A DNA stretch of 64,000 nt, from positions 60,707,845 through 60,771,844 of the forward strand of contig OY970823.1 of NCBI GenBank assembly GCA_963853835.1, read 5' to 3'. Of this stretch, positions 12,191 to 24,159 are shown piece by piece. This DNA comes from Calendula officinalis (lineage: Eukaryota; Streptophyta; Magnoliopsida; Asterales; Asteraceae). The number at the start of each line of letters is the position of its first letter. The first letter of the stretch is position 1. Under the pieces are notes generated by a model, which did no database searches, was not told the DNA's origin, and saw only the letters and a list, made by a program, of their open reading frames with translations. The position numbers were made by a program, and so were the translations under genes.

Positions 12191-12304
12191 AAAATATAAT
12201 TATTTAAAAAATATTTTTAATAAGTAGCATTGTGATATATCTTAAATGCCTCTTCGAAGTAGTTTTTTTTTTATTTTTTAATAAATGTATGATTGTTTAT
12301 AATT

Positions 12305-12587
12305 TACCCCGATCATATAACACAAGGGTGGACGCGGTTGGTAAGACTTGGGCCTCCTATGTGGAAGGTCCCGGGTTCAAACCCCGTGAAACCCCCCCTT
12401 GTGGCCACCAGCCTCCGTTGAAACGTGGGTCCCCCTCTGTGCTGAAAATGCCGGGTCTCGTATATCGAGCCCAAGCAGAGGTGTGGATATCATTGTTAGG
12501 TGATTTGCAGGGGAATGCACCTGTTGCTGGGTCGGGTGTCCGGTCACAATATGTGGTCAGTGTCAGTGGTACACTCCTTTACCATTT
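12305..12587 (+). mobile_element. tRNA-derived SINE
   Basis: Pol III-type internal promoter: A-box-like TGGACGCGGTTGG (12329-12341) and a perfect B box GGTTCAAACCC (12374-12384). It is followed by a GC-rich body and a T-rich 3' end, and flanked by a 9-bp direct repeat TTTATAATT (12296-12304 and 12588-12596). The reading frame across it is not a gene. Confidence 0.8.
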
Positions 12588-12603
12588 TTTATAATTGTTG
12601 TTA

Positions 12604-12790
12604 GGGTTTTTCTAACTCATGCCCTAAGGGTATGAGATAAGAAGTAGTTAATAAACTAAATTTACCATTTTTATTTGAAAATGCATTTATAACATGTAAA
12701 AAATAGATTTCATTGACTTGCATTAAGGAAATATTGACTTCATTTAACACTTCTTATCTCATGCCCTTAGGGCATGAGTTAGCCAAACCT
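12604..12790. mobile_element. Small Mutator-type MITE, 187 bp
   Basis: About 45-bp inverted ends (GGGTTTTTCTAACTCATG ... CATGAGTTAGCCAAACC), each holding an inner palindrome around CCCTAAGGG. The 9-bp target duplication TTGTTGTTA lies at 12595-12603 and 12791-12799. Similar in design to the element at 32630. Confidence 0.8.
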
Positions 12791-12817
12791 TTGTTGTTAT
12801 TATCATTACTGAGTTGC

Positions 12818-13825
12818 GTTCAAGGAGGTCCATTATTTTTACGAAGTCCCGAGGAGCAAATCTCAACCATTAATCAATAAGATCTAATGGTCAAGATTAT
12901 TCACATATTTTATATATTGAGGGGTATTGTGGTCATTTTTAAAAATATTAAAAATATATATTTTTATTTTATTATGAAGGGATATTTCGGTCATTTGGCA
13001 CTTAAAAAAATGACGATTTTTTTATTTTTATTAAATTATTTATTAAAAAATAATATTTATTTGATAATTATATGTATGACTTAATCACATGTGATTTTAG
13101 TGTAAAATCACATGTAATTGTATATTTAATCATATTTGATGTTTTAGTTCAATCTCATGTGATTCAGAATGCAATCACATGTGATTTACTATGCAATCAC
13201 ATGTGATTCACTATGCAATCACATTATGTGTTATTAATGAAAAAAAAATTTAAAAAATAATAATAATAAAATAAAAAAATAATAATTTTTTTAAAAAAAT
13301 ATAAATTTTTAAAATAAATTTTTTTATTTTTTTCAAATGACCAAAATACCCCTCAATTTAAAATAAAAAAAATTAAAATTTTAAAATAAAAAATAAAAAA
13401 AAATCAAAATCAAAATTTTTTTAAGTGCCAAATGACCAAAATACCCCTTTATATATAAAATACTCCCTCCGTCCCTAAATAAAGTTTCCATTTCTCCTTC
13501 AAGTTTTATCCCTAAATAGGGTTCTCATTTCTCAAACTTAAGGGGCCCACTTAATATAATAATATTATTGTCAATACTTCACCACTAACTATCCTAAAAC
13601 ACTTTCTCTCTCCAATCAAATCTTATATTTTAATCAAAAGTAATACCAAATACCCCACCACTAATTATATCCTAAAAAGTTGTGCTCAAGAGAAATGAGA
13701 ACTTTATTTAGGGACGAAGGGAGTATGTGATTAATCTTGACAATTAGATCTTATTGATCAATGGTTGAGATTTGTTTTTTGAGAATTGACAAAAATAATG
13801 AACCTCCTTAAAAGTTCCTCTATCA
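12818..13825. mobile_element. Foldback element, about 1 kb, interrupted by a MITE
   Basis: The left arm 12818-13010 and the right arm (about 13425-13460 plus 13726-13825) are inverted copies. Shared segments include AAGGAGGT.CATTATTTTT, ATCTCAACCATT.ATCAATAA and CAAATGACCAAAATACCCCT. The middle (13080-13210) has several copies of the palindrome AATCACATGTGATT, followed by very AT-rich DNA. A Stowaway MITE split the right arm. No clear target duplication. Confidence 0.7.
13463..13723. mobile_element. Stowaway MITE, inserted in the foldback right arm
   Basis: Same family as 11906-12169 in reverse orientation; TA flanks at 13461-13462 and 13724-13725; 261 bp. Confidence 0.88.
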
Positions 13826-13854
13826 CTGCTATATATCATTATTGTTGTTGTAAG

Positions 13855-14452
13855 TAGGGGTGAGCAGACAAAACGGGTAACCGGAATTGGAACCGGAACC
13901 ATCTCGGAACCGGAGGTTCCAGACTAGGAACCGCTTATGAGGTTCCGGTTCCGGTTCCGGTTCCTAAAATTATGGAACCGCCCTAAGAGGTTCCGGTTCC
14001 CAAAACTTAGGAACCGTTAACCGGTGGGTAACCGGAACCGGCGGTTTTACAAATGATTTACGCATAAAAATATTATATATATCTGTTTATTTATTTATTT
14101 ATAAAAGAATGAATGTTTTTGTAAAAGTATATACATAACAGTATTCGAATTAAGTCATTTGCATGGTTTTTAGTGGGTTAGTCGGCTGTGTTCTATATGA
14201 GAGATTCACTTTTTAATAATCACATAACATCTATCGCTCCTCATAACCGACCTTAGACCATACTGAAAAGATATCAAAAAATTCCATCTATGATACGACA
14301 TACGACAAGGTAACCGAAACCGGCATTGAAACCAGTGGTTCCGGTTCTGAAAATTGAGGAACCGGTATAACAGGTTCCGGTTCCGAGATTCAAGGAACCG
14401 GCGGTTCCGGTTCCGGCCGGAACCGACGGGTAACCGGCTATGCTCACCCCTA
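13855..14452. mobile_element. Non-autonomous hAT element rich in GGTTCCGG
   Basis: Terminal inverted repeats TAGGGGTGAGCA / TGCTCACCCCTA, an exact 8-bp target duplication GTTGTAAG (13847-13854 and 14453-14460), 598 bp. Both subterminal regions carry many GGTTCC/GGAACC and TAACCGG copies, as hAT transposase-binding regions often do. No transposase. Confidence 0.9.
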
Positions 14453-14460
14453 GTTGTAAG

Positions 14461-15060
14461 TAGTCATATTTCAAAGTTTTGTTATGAAAAACATGTTTGT
14501 ACAAGTTGTCAGTAAATAAAAAGACTTCATAAACGTATATTAAAAATAAAATAAAAATTATTGTTACGACCCACATGAATCTTCCATGTTGATCACCATT
14601 TTAATTTGTAAATAACTGGTTAATCGTTATTATCTTTAATATCATCCTATATTTGCAGTAATACAATCTATTCATAAATTCAACTTAGGCTATTAAGATT
14701 TTTTGAATAAGTTATCGAAAATGTATAAATAGCTAGACAGAAAAACATATATTTCGTGTTCATGATCTTTTTAAGTCTTTTTTAGAAAATATTGTGATAC
14801 TAGGCATTAATTAAATCTCAACGGCCATGATTATCCAAAAATGACTCCATGGCATATCCACTTATGCCTACTCCACACTAAATGTAAATAAAATACAGAT
14901 AAACAAAATAATTTATTTAAGGGTTTATAAAACTATGTAAATACAGATAAATAAATCTTATAGGGTTTATCGAGGAAGGTTTCGAATCCTAAATGTTATA
15001 TGTTATATGAAAATGTGCTTGTCATTTGTTATGTTTTATTTATGTATATAGTTGTTTCAA
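14461..15060. other. Intergenic, nothing recognised
   Basis: AT-rich spacer without genes or clear repeats. Confidence 0.4.
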
Positions 15061-15396
15061 AGGCCAAAATGCATTTTACTACCTGGACTATTAAATGTGC
15101 ATCATGGTACTCTGAATTTAACAAAATTGTCGATTTAATACCCTGACTCATTAATTTGATCACATTTTCTCGCTTGACTTACTTTGGTTGGGCTTTTGAT
15201 GGACTAAAAAAATATACATTCATCTCAATATATTGATATTAGAAGTAAATCTCGTGAGAAAACAATGTGAAATTAGTGAGTTAGGGTAATAAATTGACCA
15301 TTTTGTCTAGTTCAATATACCATGTTGCACATTTATTTGTTCAGGGTAGTAGAGGATCTTGTTAGCCAAATTCAGTACTAAAATGCATTTTGGCCT
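15061..15396. mobile_element. MITE with long inverted ends
   Basis: The ends AGGCCAAAATGCATTTT and AAAATGCATTTTGGCCT are complementary, and similarity between the arms continues for over 100 bp (for example ATGTGCA.CATGGTA). No exact target duplication was seen, so it is probably old. Confidence 0.6.
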
Positions 15397-18300
15397 TTTT
15401 CTAATCTATGTCTTGAGTCCCAATACTAGAGTACCTATCATAGTTTGATATGCAGGTGTGTTGATCCAAAAGTTTAGTAAATGATCTTTTAAAATTTTGG
15501 AAAATTGGGTGTGTCCTGCCTAGAACCAACCTAGCAATACATAAAATCTATCTTGCTTAAACTACAGATTTACCTATAAAAGATTAAACATTATTATTCA
15601 TTAAATAATAATAATATAACTTATGGAAACTTATGTTTCAAATAAGAAGCCATTTAAAGTAAATTTCATTGTTAAGCTTTAATTGCGTTTTATGTTGGAA
15701 ATCTCCGTTTAATGTGAGTTGGATGACCTAACTTGCCTTTAACATAGTTGCAGATAAGGAAGCATTAAACTTATTGTTCCACACAACAACACAACATCGA
15801 TCTCACGTAATCAATTATGCTTAATTATCCGGTCCACATATATATAGTTTTGACTTTTGCACCTTGGGATCTTTCGGCCAAGATATGGATGTTCAATTCA
15901 CAAAATCCGTTTAAAGATAAGGCAGAGATGGTTTTGATTTTTGACCAAAAGATGAACTAGATGAGAAAAAACGATTAGTCTCAAAGGTAGAAAACTGTTC
16001 TAAGCGGCTTCCAACTGTTAAAACCAATTAAAGTTATCTTCAAGTTTGAATTAGGCAGTGATAATCGGGTTCTGGTTTGGGTCAAAATAAGCACACCAAC
16101 TTATATGTATCTCAATTTTGGTACATAAGGGGCTTTGCCCCCATTAACTCTATTATTTTGGTTCTGCCATATTAATGCATTTATGGATGTGCACTTAGTA
16201 CTTACGAGCAACTTTCTATACCTAATTACACTTGGAATATCTAACAATTTATAAAATTCTTGGTTGTTAAAAGTTGAAACCCTTAACCTAAACACCTATA
16301 GCCTACCTTGTGGAGAGGGTAGGTGATCGACTCGTCACATAAATGAATTGAGTTTTTGTTTGCTGATGCATACCTTTATATGGTAAGGTGTCATTCTTAT
16401 TGTAAGAATTTGAATATAAAATGTTAACAAAAACAAAACAAAAAAAATCTCAACCAAACGTATATATTTGACTGCATGCTAACAAATAAAAAGTGAACTC
16501 ATTTTCGAACTTTGATTTCTAGTCTCTATGATTTAGCTACGCAAGTAAAAACGACGTCGTTTACATAATGTTATGGATTTAAAAAGTTAAGCCAATTTTA
16601 ATGTCAAATACATATCGGTTTTTTAAGTATAGAATTTCCTATTATTAGAGATACGAAGTCCCGACTGGTTCAACAAACATACAAAAATGTACAAAGATAA
16701 GTAATACCATGCCAACGTGTACATGTATGAAACAAAAAAAAAAAAAAAAATATCTATCCAAATCTTTTATCATACTTCAATTAATAGACATGATAATTTA
16801 TTTCTAAATTTAGATTTCCTGCATATTATTAGAAATACGAATATGAATACGGAACCTAGGTGTAATGAATCAACAAATACCTACATTACAACCTGATAAA
16901 TGATTTATTGGAGGTATTATTAGAATGATATTAAATATTATTATTATTATTATTATAAAGTTAAAAAAAATTGTTGCAACAATTAACATTTTTGCATATT
17001 AGTTAATTATGTGAAAACTCTATATGGTTAGCGTGTCCGGTTGATATGTTAGCGGATTCATATATCAATCCTAACTTGATCCATGTAATTAATTGTGTCG
17101 GAAAATTCAAACCATAGTCGGACCCATTTAATTTAACTAATTAGAAAATTGAAACCAAAGTTTTGTTATCTTGACATGGTGGTGTGGTCGGAGTACTGTT
17201 AGCCGAAGATGGTGGTTGTCGAGTTGGAAAGATGGTGGGTGGCGGTGGTGCCGGCGACCGCGATGGTGGTGAGTTTAGTGTTAAAATAGTGTTTAAGGAT
17301 TATATAATAATCTACCGCATTCACTCATTTAGAGGATTTAAAATTCCTTCTTGTAGTGATCAAATTTACATTCCTTGATGGAATGTTTTCTATGAATTTA
17401 AATTCCATTCAACCAAACTTAGAAATTTTTAAAAATTGGATTCCATTCCAATTCATTTAAATTTCTAAAGATTTCAGTAAATTTAACATCAATTCAGCCA
17501 CTAACACTAGTAGTAACGGGGAGGTCACATGATGCGTCCCTCCCCTCCGTCCCTTCCTTTGTACGCGTCCTCCCCATTACACGGGCTTGAGCGCGACACT
17601 TTCCCTATGCTCAAAGGTCGTCCAGACGACCGTTACATATCGCCTAATTTTCTAAGGGGAGAAGTTTTTTCAAAGTGGAATGGTTTGGTCGCCTGATTAC
17701 GTGGGTTTGATCGGGTATTTATAATGTGGTCGGTCGAGCTAATGTGGTGCTGAAAGAATGATCACCCGTTACTAATAGTCTAAGGTAATTAGAGTACGAT
17801 TATTTAATTAGTGAGCCCAAACACGGGTCAACTATTTATCAATTTGTATGGGCCTACACAATCTATCCATTTTATTCAAGCCCCGTTCCAAAAATTAATG
17901 GGTCCAATTTTAACATCGTGAATCAATACAGATAAAATATTCTTTTTGGTATGTTTGATATCTTTTACGAGTTTTAAAGAATTTCATGTTTTTGGTTTAA
18001 GCATACAGTTCGTGAGTTTATAAGTAAGATGTAGTGTCGTGAGCCAGATATATTTTTCCAAGCCGGCAGAGAGCTCAAATTGGGCCATGTTTGCTCTGTT
18101 TGGGTTTTGTTCGTGCTTGGGTAGTTTAGTTATGCCAATATAGATGAATTTGTTTTGCTAGTTAGCCTAGTTTATTCCTTCTTATGTTTGACTTGTGATG
18201 CTTTGTTTCTATAGATAATTATTTTTCAGGGCAAATCTACCATGTAGCAAAAGATAACACGTACAACCTCTCAAATTTTCAAATAGTATTAGAAATATTT

Positions 18301-18925
18301 GTTTCTATTTTTTAGTGTATGTAATACTATTAAACAAAAAATATATTGTGTTGCGAAATTAATTATAGTTCGGTTTATATATTCTATTTAAAAGTTATTA
18401 AAAGAATAACTTAATCAAGTTTTAAGCTCAGGGAAATTTTGTGCAACCCCCCTCATGGCCTCATGGGTGTACCACTGATTATTTCCTCAAATTACTTTTT
18501 TTTAGCTCTTATTAAAATATGTGCCAATATAAAAAATTAGAAAGAAAACGTTTTCTAATATATCTACTATGATTTTTATCGATGATGACACTTTAAGAGA
18601 ATAGTCACTAACTACTATCGACTCAATGTGTACATGTCCTGGAAAGTTCTACATAACATTTTGACCCGTGAACTTGTAAAAGGAAATGTCGCATGTGAAC
18701 GGAAAGATAAACCAAGAAAAAGAGAAGTGCAATACGTAATCATAAAAGTATTGTAGGTTTTCAGTCATGGATATAAATTCATTATTATTTTTATTGTATT
18801 TGTTGAATGACAATTTGATTAGAACTTTGACAAAAGACTTTTCATAGTTGAGTAATGAAACTTCTTAGACCTTGAATTCGATCTTTCTTCCCTCTTTCAT
18901 GGATCATGTCAACATCCTCAAATAG
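15397..18925. other. Long gene-free spacer
   Basis: Mostly AT-rich with no supported gene. Around 17505-17785 a GC-richer patch has a possible inverted end pair (TAGTAACGGG ... CCCGTTACTA) and may be a decayed DNA transposon, but no target duplication was found. Around 17184-17290 a Gly/Val-rich frame is simple sequence, not a gene. Confidence 0.35.
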
Positions 18926-18934
18926 CATATAAAA
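18926..18934 (+). promoter_or_regulatory. Probable TATA box of the first AOX gene
   Basis: CATATAAAA about 80 bp upstream of the ATG at 19014, in a typical position. Confidence 0.6.
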
Positions 18935-19013
18935 CCCTGCCACAACTATTAACTTCTTCACCAACAAATCATCAAATCTCATACAATACTTTCTCTCCTA
19001 ATTAAATTCTGAA

Positions 19014-20588
19014 ATGAATCGAAATAGTACAGTTGCGGTAACAAAGGTGTCCCAATTGCTATTATCGCAACTAGGGGCCCGTTTGTTCTCCACAACTACA
19101 AGTGTTGCACGTTCAACCATCATTGAACGTTTCAGGGTTCCATTGGGTTCACCCATCGGAACCACTAAGGTTTTGGCCATGCATGCTCGTAATTTTAGCA
19201 CAAATGCGTCTTCTGTGTCCGGATCGGAAAAGAAAGATGAGAGTGATAACAAAGCTATCTCGAGCTATTGGGGCGTATCTCCTCCGTCACTCACAAATAA
19301 AGATGGATCCGCTTGGAAATGGAACTGTTTTCGGGTATGTGACAAACCTCTCAAATTAACATGTGTTTTATTGTACATGTAAAATGGGCTGAATTGACAA
19401 AGAAAGAGGTGACAATTACAACCCATTTTATATAGAAATATGTTTTACATGTCAAATGAGCCGAATTGTAAACTTATCTTAAAAAGAAAATGATCAAACG
19501 GGTTAAATATGTGACCCAGGCCATTTTATATAATTGGATGAAAAGGTGTACCTATTTTGACGTACTTCTTAAACTTGTTCTTTTTGTCACCTTGAGGGTC
19601 AGTGGTCGGTAGATTCTTAAAAAAGGGTCCCTAAAGTAATATTTTCTCAAATAAGTAAAATTCATATAGAACATGTGAGTGGGAAGAGATGCTAACATTT
19701 TCGAATGGATGTAATGACAGCCATGGGAAGCTTACGAAGCAGATACATCTATTGATGTGACGAAGCACCACAAGCCGGTTACATGGAATGATAAAATTGC
19801 GTTTTGGATAGTTCAAGCACTCAAATATCCCACCCATCTTTACTTTCAGGTATGCAACTATATAATTCATACACTTTACCTCATGAACTATCTTTGTAAT
19901 TTAGTATAATAATTTAATTGACAATTATCGCAGAAAAAGCACATACATCACGCGGTCCTACTAGAAACCGTTGCTGCAGTGCCCGGAATGGTTGGAGGGA
20001 TGTTGTTACACACCAAATCATTACGTCGATTTGAGCAAAGTGGCGGGTGGATCAAAGCCCTATTAGAAGAAGCCGAAAACGAGCGAATGCATCTCATGAC
20101 ATTCATCGACATTTTTGAACCAAAATGGCATGAACGGGCCTTGGTTTTCGCAGTTCAAGGCGTCTTCTTCAACGCCTATTTTCTAGCTTATTTGGCGTCC
20201 CCAAAACTCGCTCATCGGATCACGGGTTACCTTGAAGAAGAGGCGGTGAACTCGTATACCGAGTTTTTAAACGACCTTGAGAAAGGAGTGATGAAGGATA
20301 TTCCTGCACCCGCTATTGCGATTGATTATTGGTGTTTACCCCAAAATTCGACTTTGAAAGATGTGGTTCGGGTTATACGAGCCGACGAGGCACATCACCG
20401 TGATCTTAATCATTATGCATCGGTAATTAAATTAATTCGTCCCTAATTTTATTTAGTTCGTCGGTAATATTTTATTAGTTGGATATAATTAATTAGGTTA
20501 ATACAATAACTTTTTTCTCTGTCTTCAGGATATTCAATGTCAAGGGCATAAGCTGAAGGAATATCCTGCGCCAATTGGGTACCACTAA
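19014..20588 (+). CDS. AOX1: Alternative oxidase, copy 1 (CysII replaced by His)
   Basis: Cyanide-resistant ubiquinol oxidase of the mitochondrial inner membrane; it bypasses complexes III and IV. Four exons: 19014-19334, 19721-19849, 19934-20422, 20529-20588, giving 332 residues with a Ser/Arg-rich transit peptide. The exon pattern (129, 489 and 60 nt for exons 2-4) equals that of copy 2. All six di-iron ligands of the family are present: Glu161, Glu200, His203, Glu251, Glu302, His305. CysI is present (WKWNCFR, Cys105), but 50 residues on, where plant AOX1 has CysII, the sequence KKHIHHAV gives His155. Other oddities are IDYWCLP (Cys for the usual Arg) and EEEAVNSY (Asn for the usual His). 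The frame is open, so it is probably functional with altered redox or alpha-keto acid regulation. First gene of a tandem pair. Confidence 0.95.
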
Positions 20589-20599
20589 AGAATAAAGAT

Positions 20600-22610
20600 T
20601 CGGTTACGTTGATAAAAAAAAAAAGTTTGAATTGAATAATTTGTGTAGTTATATGGATTGTTTAGTTACGTTTTTAATTAAAGTTAAATGACGTGGCTAT
20701 AGAAGTGTTTGATTTTGAAACGACGATCACAAGAGTGTTGGTGTATATATAGAGTTGGTTGTTGTAAACTTGTAATATTGATTTGAAATATGATAAATTT
20801 TGAGAATCAAATTAGGCACATTTTAATTCATGTTTTGATGATTTTATATTTAAATTGTATCTTAAAGTGTACGTCATCCCTTCAACAAAAATATTTCTTA
20901 TGTTATATATAAAAAAATCAAGACAGTTACAAGAAATTAGGTCTAGTTCCATGAACAGTTATAGACTTGCATATGACCAGCTAGTTACTTCACCCGCTGA
21001 TCATTTCCCCAATACTTTCTTTCATTATGCTAATTTATTTTCTTTTCTAGGTGTTGCCCCATGAGAACGGTCCTCATCCCCTCATGTTGACCGGCTACGG
21101 GGCCACTAGTATCTAAATCAACCCCGAACTCCAAACAAATTCACCTCCATCAAAATTTGACCCCAAATGAAGAACCTTAATGGCCTTAGGATTAAGATGA
21201 TATTTAATTAATGTTCGTGTGTTTTTTTATTGTTGTGGAGTTTTATGAATTTGATAAAGAAGAATTCAAGAAACAGGTAATGTGTGGAAGAAAATGAATC
21301 TGTTTTGGCCATTTCGTGCCACGTACATACCATATTAGGGAATCAAACGATACAAAACCACAAAAAGAAGGGGAAGATTATCGTAATTTGTGATAAAAAT
21401 ATGGAACACTAGTATTGAATATTGACTAAAAAATATAGACCATATGTGTGACAATTTTGTCACCTTCTAAATCCACAAAAAATAGGGAAAATTATCGTAA
21501 TTATTGGTAGAAGATATGAAACACTAGTATTGAATATAGATTACAAAATATAAAAAATCATAGACCTTATATTGTGAAATTCATTGTCATCTTCAATATA
21601 CATTTGAGTACATGAGTTTTGGTAATATTAATAGTTAATTATATGATGATAATATATGGTAAGAGTTTAAAATTTTCATAAATCTCTTTATAGATAAATA
21701 TTTACCATATTATATAAGAAATGTTCATAGATGGCCACAAAATGATTAGGTTGCAGACAAGTAGAGGTTAAATACTTTAAAAAAATCCCCTTTTTGAATA
21801 AAAAAAGAAAAAAAATTGTTGTCTAGTTGGCAATTTTTAATTCACAAAAAAACTTGACCTAAATCGTGGGAGTTACTCAATATGCTTGGAGCCGAAGAAA
21901 AACTTCCGTATGGCATATTTGATATTTCCACTTCTAAATTTACTACTATACCCTCAAGGTGTTCACGTTCCATCCTTTTTCTCTTCAATTTATTGCTAAC
22001 TTTGAACCATTCATAATTTCATATAATTAAGGATTTTCAAAACCATACGTTATATCATCCAACTTACCATTTTATGACGAATTTTACATAACTATCACAA
22101 CTTATATTGTTTAAAATAATATACAAAACGAAGGCATTATTATCTTTCTAAAGGGTCAAATACATATGCATAGCTTATTTCTGTTTAACTTTTTATATTT
22201 TTACATATTTTTATTACATTGTCAAAACTGAAAAATCACTTTAAACACCAAATTGCTGTTTTAATATTTTGTAAATTTTGATATAACATATTATTTGAAT
22301 TAATTTATGTAATGTTAAAATCACCCCTCAATATATGTTGACTAAATCGAAGGCAGACAAAAGAAATGATTACAAATCCAGATTATGGTATAATTTTATG
22401 TAATTAACTTTTTAATTAAAAATAATAATTTAACTATTTTGGTAGAGGGGTACATAAATTTATACGCTAGAGTTTTCTAGTCTTCTTGGTGGCGTAACGA
22501 TACTCCAGAAAAACGTAAGGCTAAAATAGGAAAAACGTATACGAGCATAAGTGCATAACGACCACGAAACGCCATCGTATCGTTCCACCGCCATACTTAC
22601 TGCATCGTAT
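20600..22610. other. Spacer between the two AOX genes
   Basis: About 2 kb of AT-rich DNA holding the 3'UTR of copy 1 and the promoter of copy 2. Two near-copies of a short motif (GGGGAAGATTATCGTAATT at about 21370 and GGGAAAATTATCGTAATTA at about 21484, each followed by GAACACTAGTATTGAATAT-like or GAAACACTAGTATTGAATAT-like text) indicate a local duplication of about 110 bp. No gene. Confidence 0.45.
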
Positions 22611-22617
22611 AAAAAGC

Positions 22618-22626
22618 AAAAACTCA
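22618..22626 (+). promoter_or_regulatory. Probable TATA box of the second AOX gene
   Basis: GTATAAAAA about 140 bp upstream of the ATG at 22764. Confidence 0.55.
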
Positions 22627-22763
22627 TAAACCCTTTCTCTCCAAGAAATCACGCACAAGACAGCATTTTACACCAACTTTCCAATTTTCTCGCAATTTTA
22701 ATTTCGTCAATATTCTCATTTTATATTTGTTCCAAATTCTGTTTTCGCTGACCATCAACAAAG

Positions 22764-24155
22764 ATGTTAAGTCGTGGATCAATTAGCGTTGTCCGATCTG
22801 TAATTGCTCCACGTTTGTTCACTGCCGCTGCGGGAAATGGCCTCGAGCCGGCGGTGGTGACATGGTGGATTAGGTCGTCTCTGGTTATCGGTGCTCGTAA
22901 TGCGAGTACAATGGCATTAGGTGAGAAAGAACAGAAGGAAGAGGCGGCCGGCACCGGTACCGGTACCGGCGGAGCATCCGCCGGTGATCCAAAAGGTAAA
23001 GACGTTGTGAGTTACTGGGGAGTACGACCGTCTAGAATTACGAAAGAGGATGGTACAGAGTGGAAGTGGAATTGCTTTAGGGTATATGCTTTAATTCCTT
23101 AAGGTTATTTTCAGATATTTTCTGTTGTATTTTTCGATTTTCTGATTTGAATTTTTGTAACAGCCATGGGAGACTTATCAAGCAGATCTCTCGATTGATC
23201 TGAAGAAACATCATGTTCCGAAGACGTTTTTGGACAAATTCGCTTTCTGGACTGTGAAGTCTCTCCGATTGCCTACCGATATTTTCTTTCAGGTCAACAA
23301 ATTTCAACCAAAATCTCTTCCTTATATCATTAATATAATGATTAATTGCATCAAAAAGCAACATATACTTTTTTTCTTACATATTTCTTAACGTATATAC
23401 ATTTGGCGCTCCAATTGCATCTAATTCTGCTACATCATCATATAAATCAATTTGCATTTCATCATATAATTATGGTGCAATTAACCATAACGTTTACAAA
23501 TTGTACTGAAACTCGATTAAAATTAATATACTATAGAGACGATACGGATGTCGAGCAATGATGCTTGAAACTGTGGCTGCTGTTCCCGGAATGGTGGGAG
23601 GGATGCTTCTTCACTGCAAATCCTTACGCCGTTTTGAGCCAAGTGGTGGGTGGATCAAGGCTTTACTAGAAGAAGCTGAAAACGAAAGAATGCATCTAAT
23701 GACATTTATGGAGGTTGCTAAACCAAAATGGTACGAACGAGCTCTCGTTATCACGGTTCAAGGAATCTTCTTCAACGCCTATTTTCTAGTATACCTTGCT
23801 TCACCTAAACTAGCTCACCGGATCACGGGGTACCTTGAGGAAGAAGCAATCCATTCATATACCGAGTTCTTGAAGGAGCTTGACAAAGGTAGTATAGAAA
23901 ATGTGAAGGCTCCTGCAATTGCTATTGACTATTGGCGTCTTCCTGCTGACTCAACACTTAGGGATGTTGTTATGGTTGTTCGAGCAGATGAGGCTCATCA
24001 TCGTGATGTTAATCACTATGCTTCGGTAAATAATTTATTTATTTTTAGTTTATTTTTGATGTATTATTGTTGCTGATATTTGAGTTTTTTTGCAGGACAT
24101 ACATTATCAAGGACAGGAGCTCAAAGATTCACCAGCTCCTATTGGATATCACTGA
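22764..24155 (+). CDS. AOX1: Alternative oxidase, copy 2 (canonical)
   Basis: Mitochondrial alternative oxidase. Four exons: 22764-23081, 23164-23292, 23537-24025, 24096-24155, giving 331 residues. The transit peptide is followed by a low-complexity Gly-Thr stretch (GTGTGTGG) and then VVSYWGV. CysI (Cys104, WKWNCFR) and CysII (Cys154, RRYGCRAMM) are both present, 50 residues apart as expected for redox-regulated plant AOX1. The six iron ligands are Glu160, Glu199, His202, Glu250, Glu301 and His304. The C-terminus is APIGYH. It has the same intron positions as copy 1, about 2.2 kb upstream in the same orientation, so the pair arose by tandem duplication. Arabidopsis AOX1A and AOX1B are likewise adjacent. 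Confidence 0.97.
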
Positions 24156-24159
24156 ATTG

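Noticed and set aside
12232..12594. 120-codon frame over the SINE
   Set aside because: The frame covers tRNA-like promoter boxes and the SINE body; it is not protein-coding.
17505..17785. DNA transposon with TAGTAACGGG ends
   Set aside because: Ends only partly complementary and flanks do not form a target duplication; mentioned in the spacer entry only.
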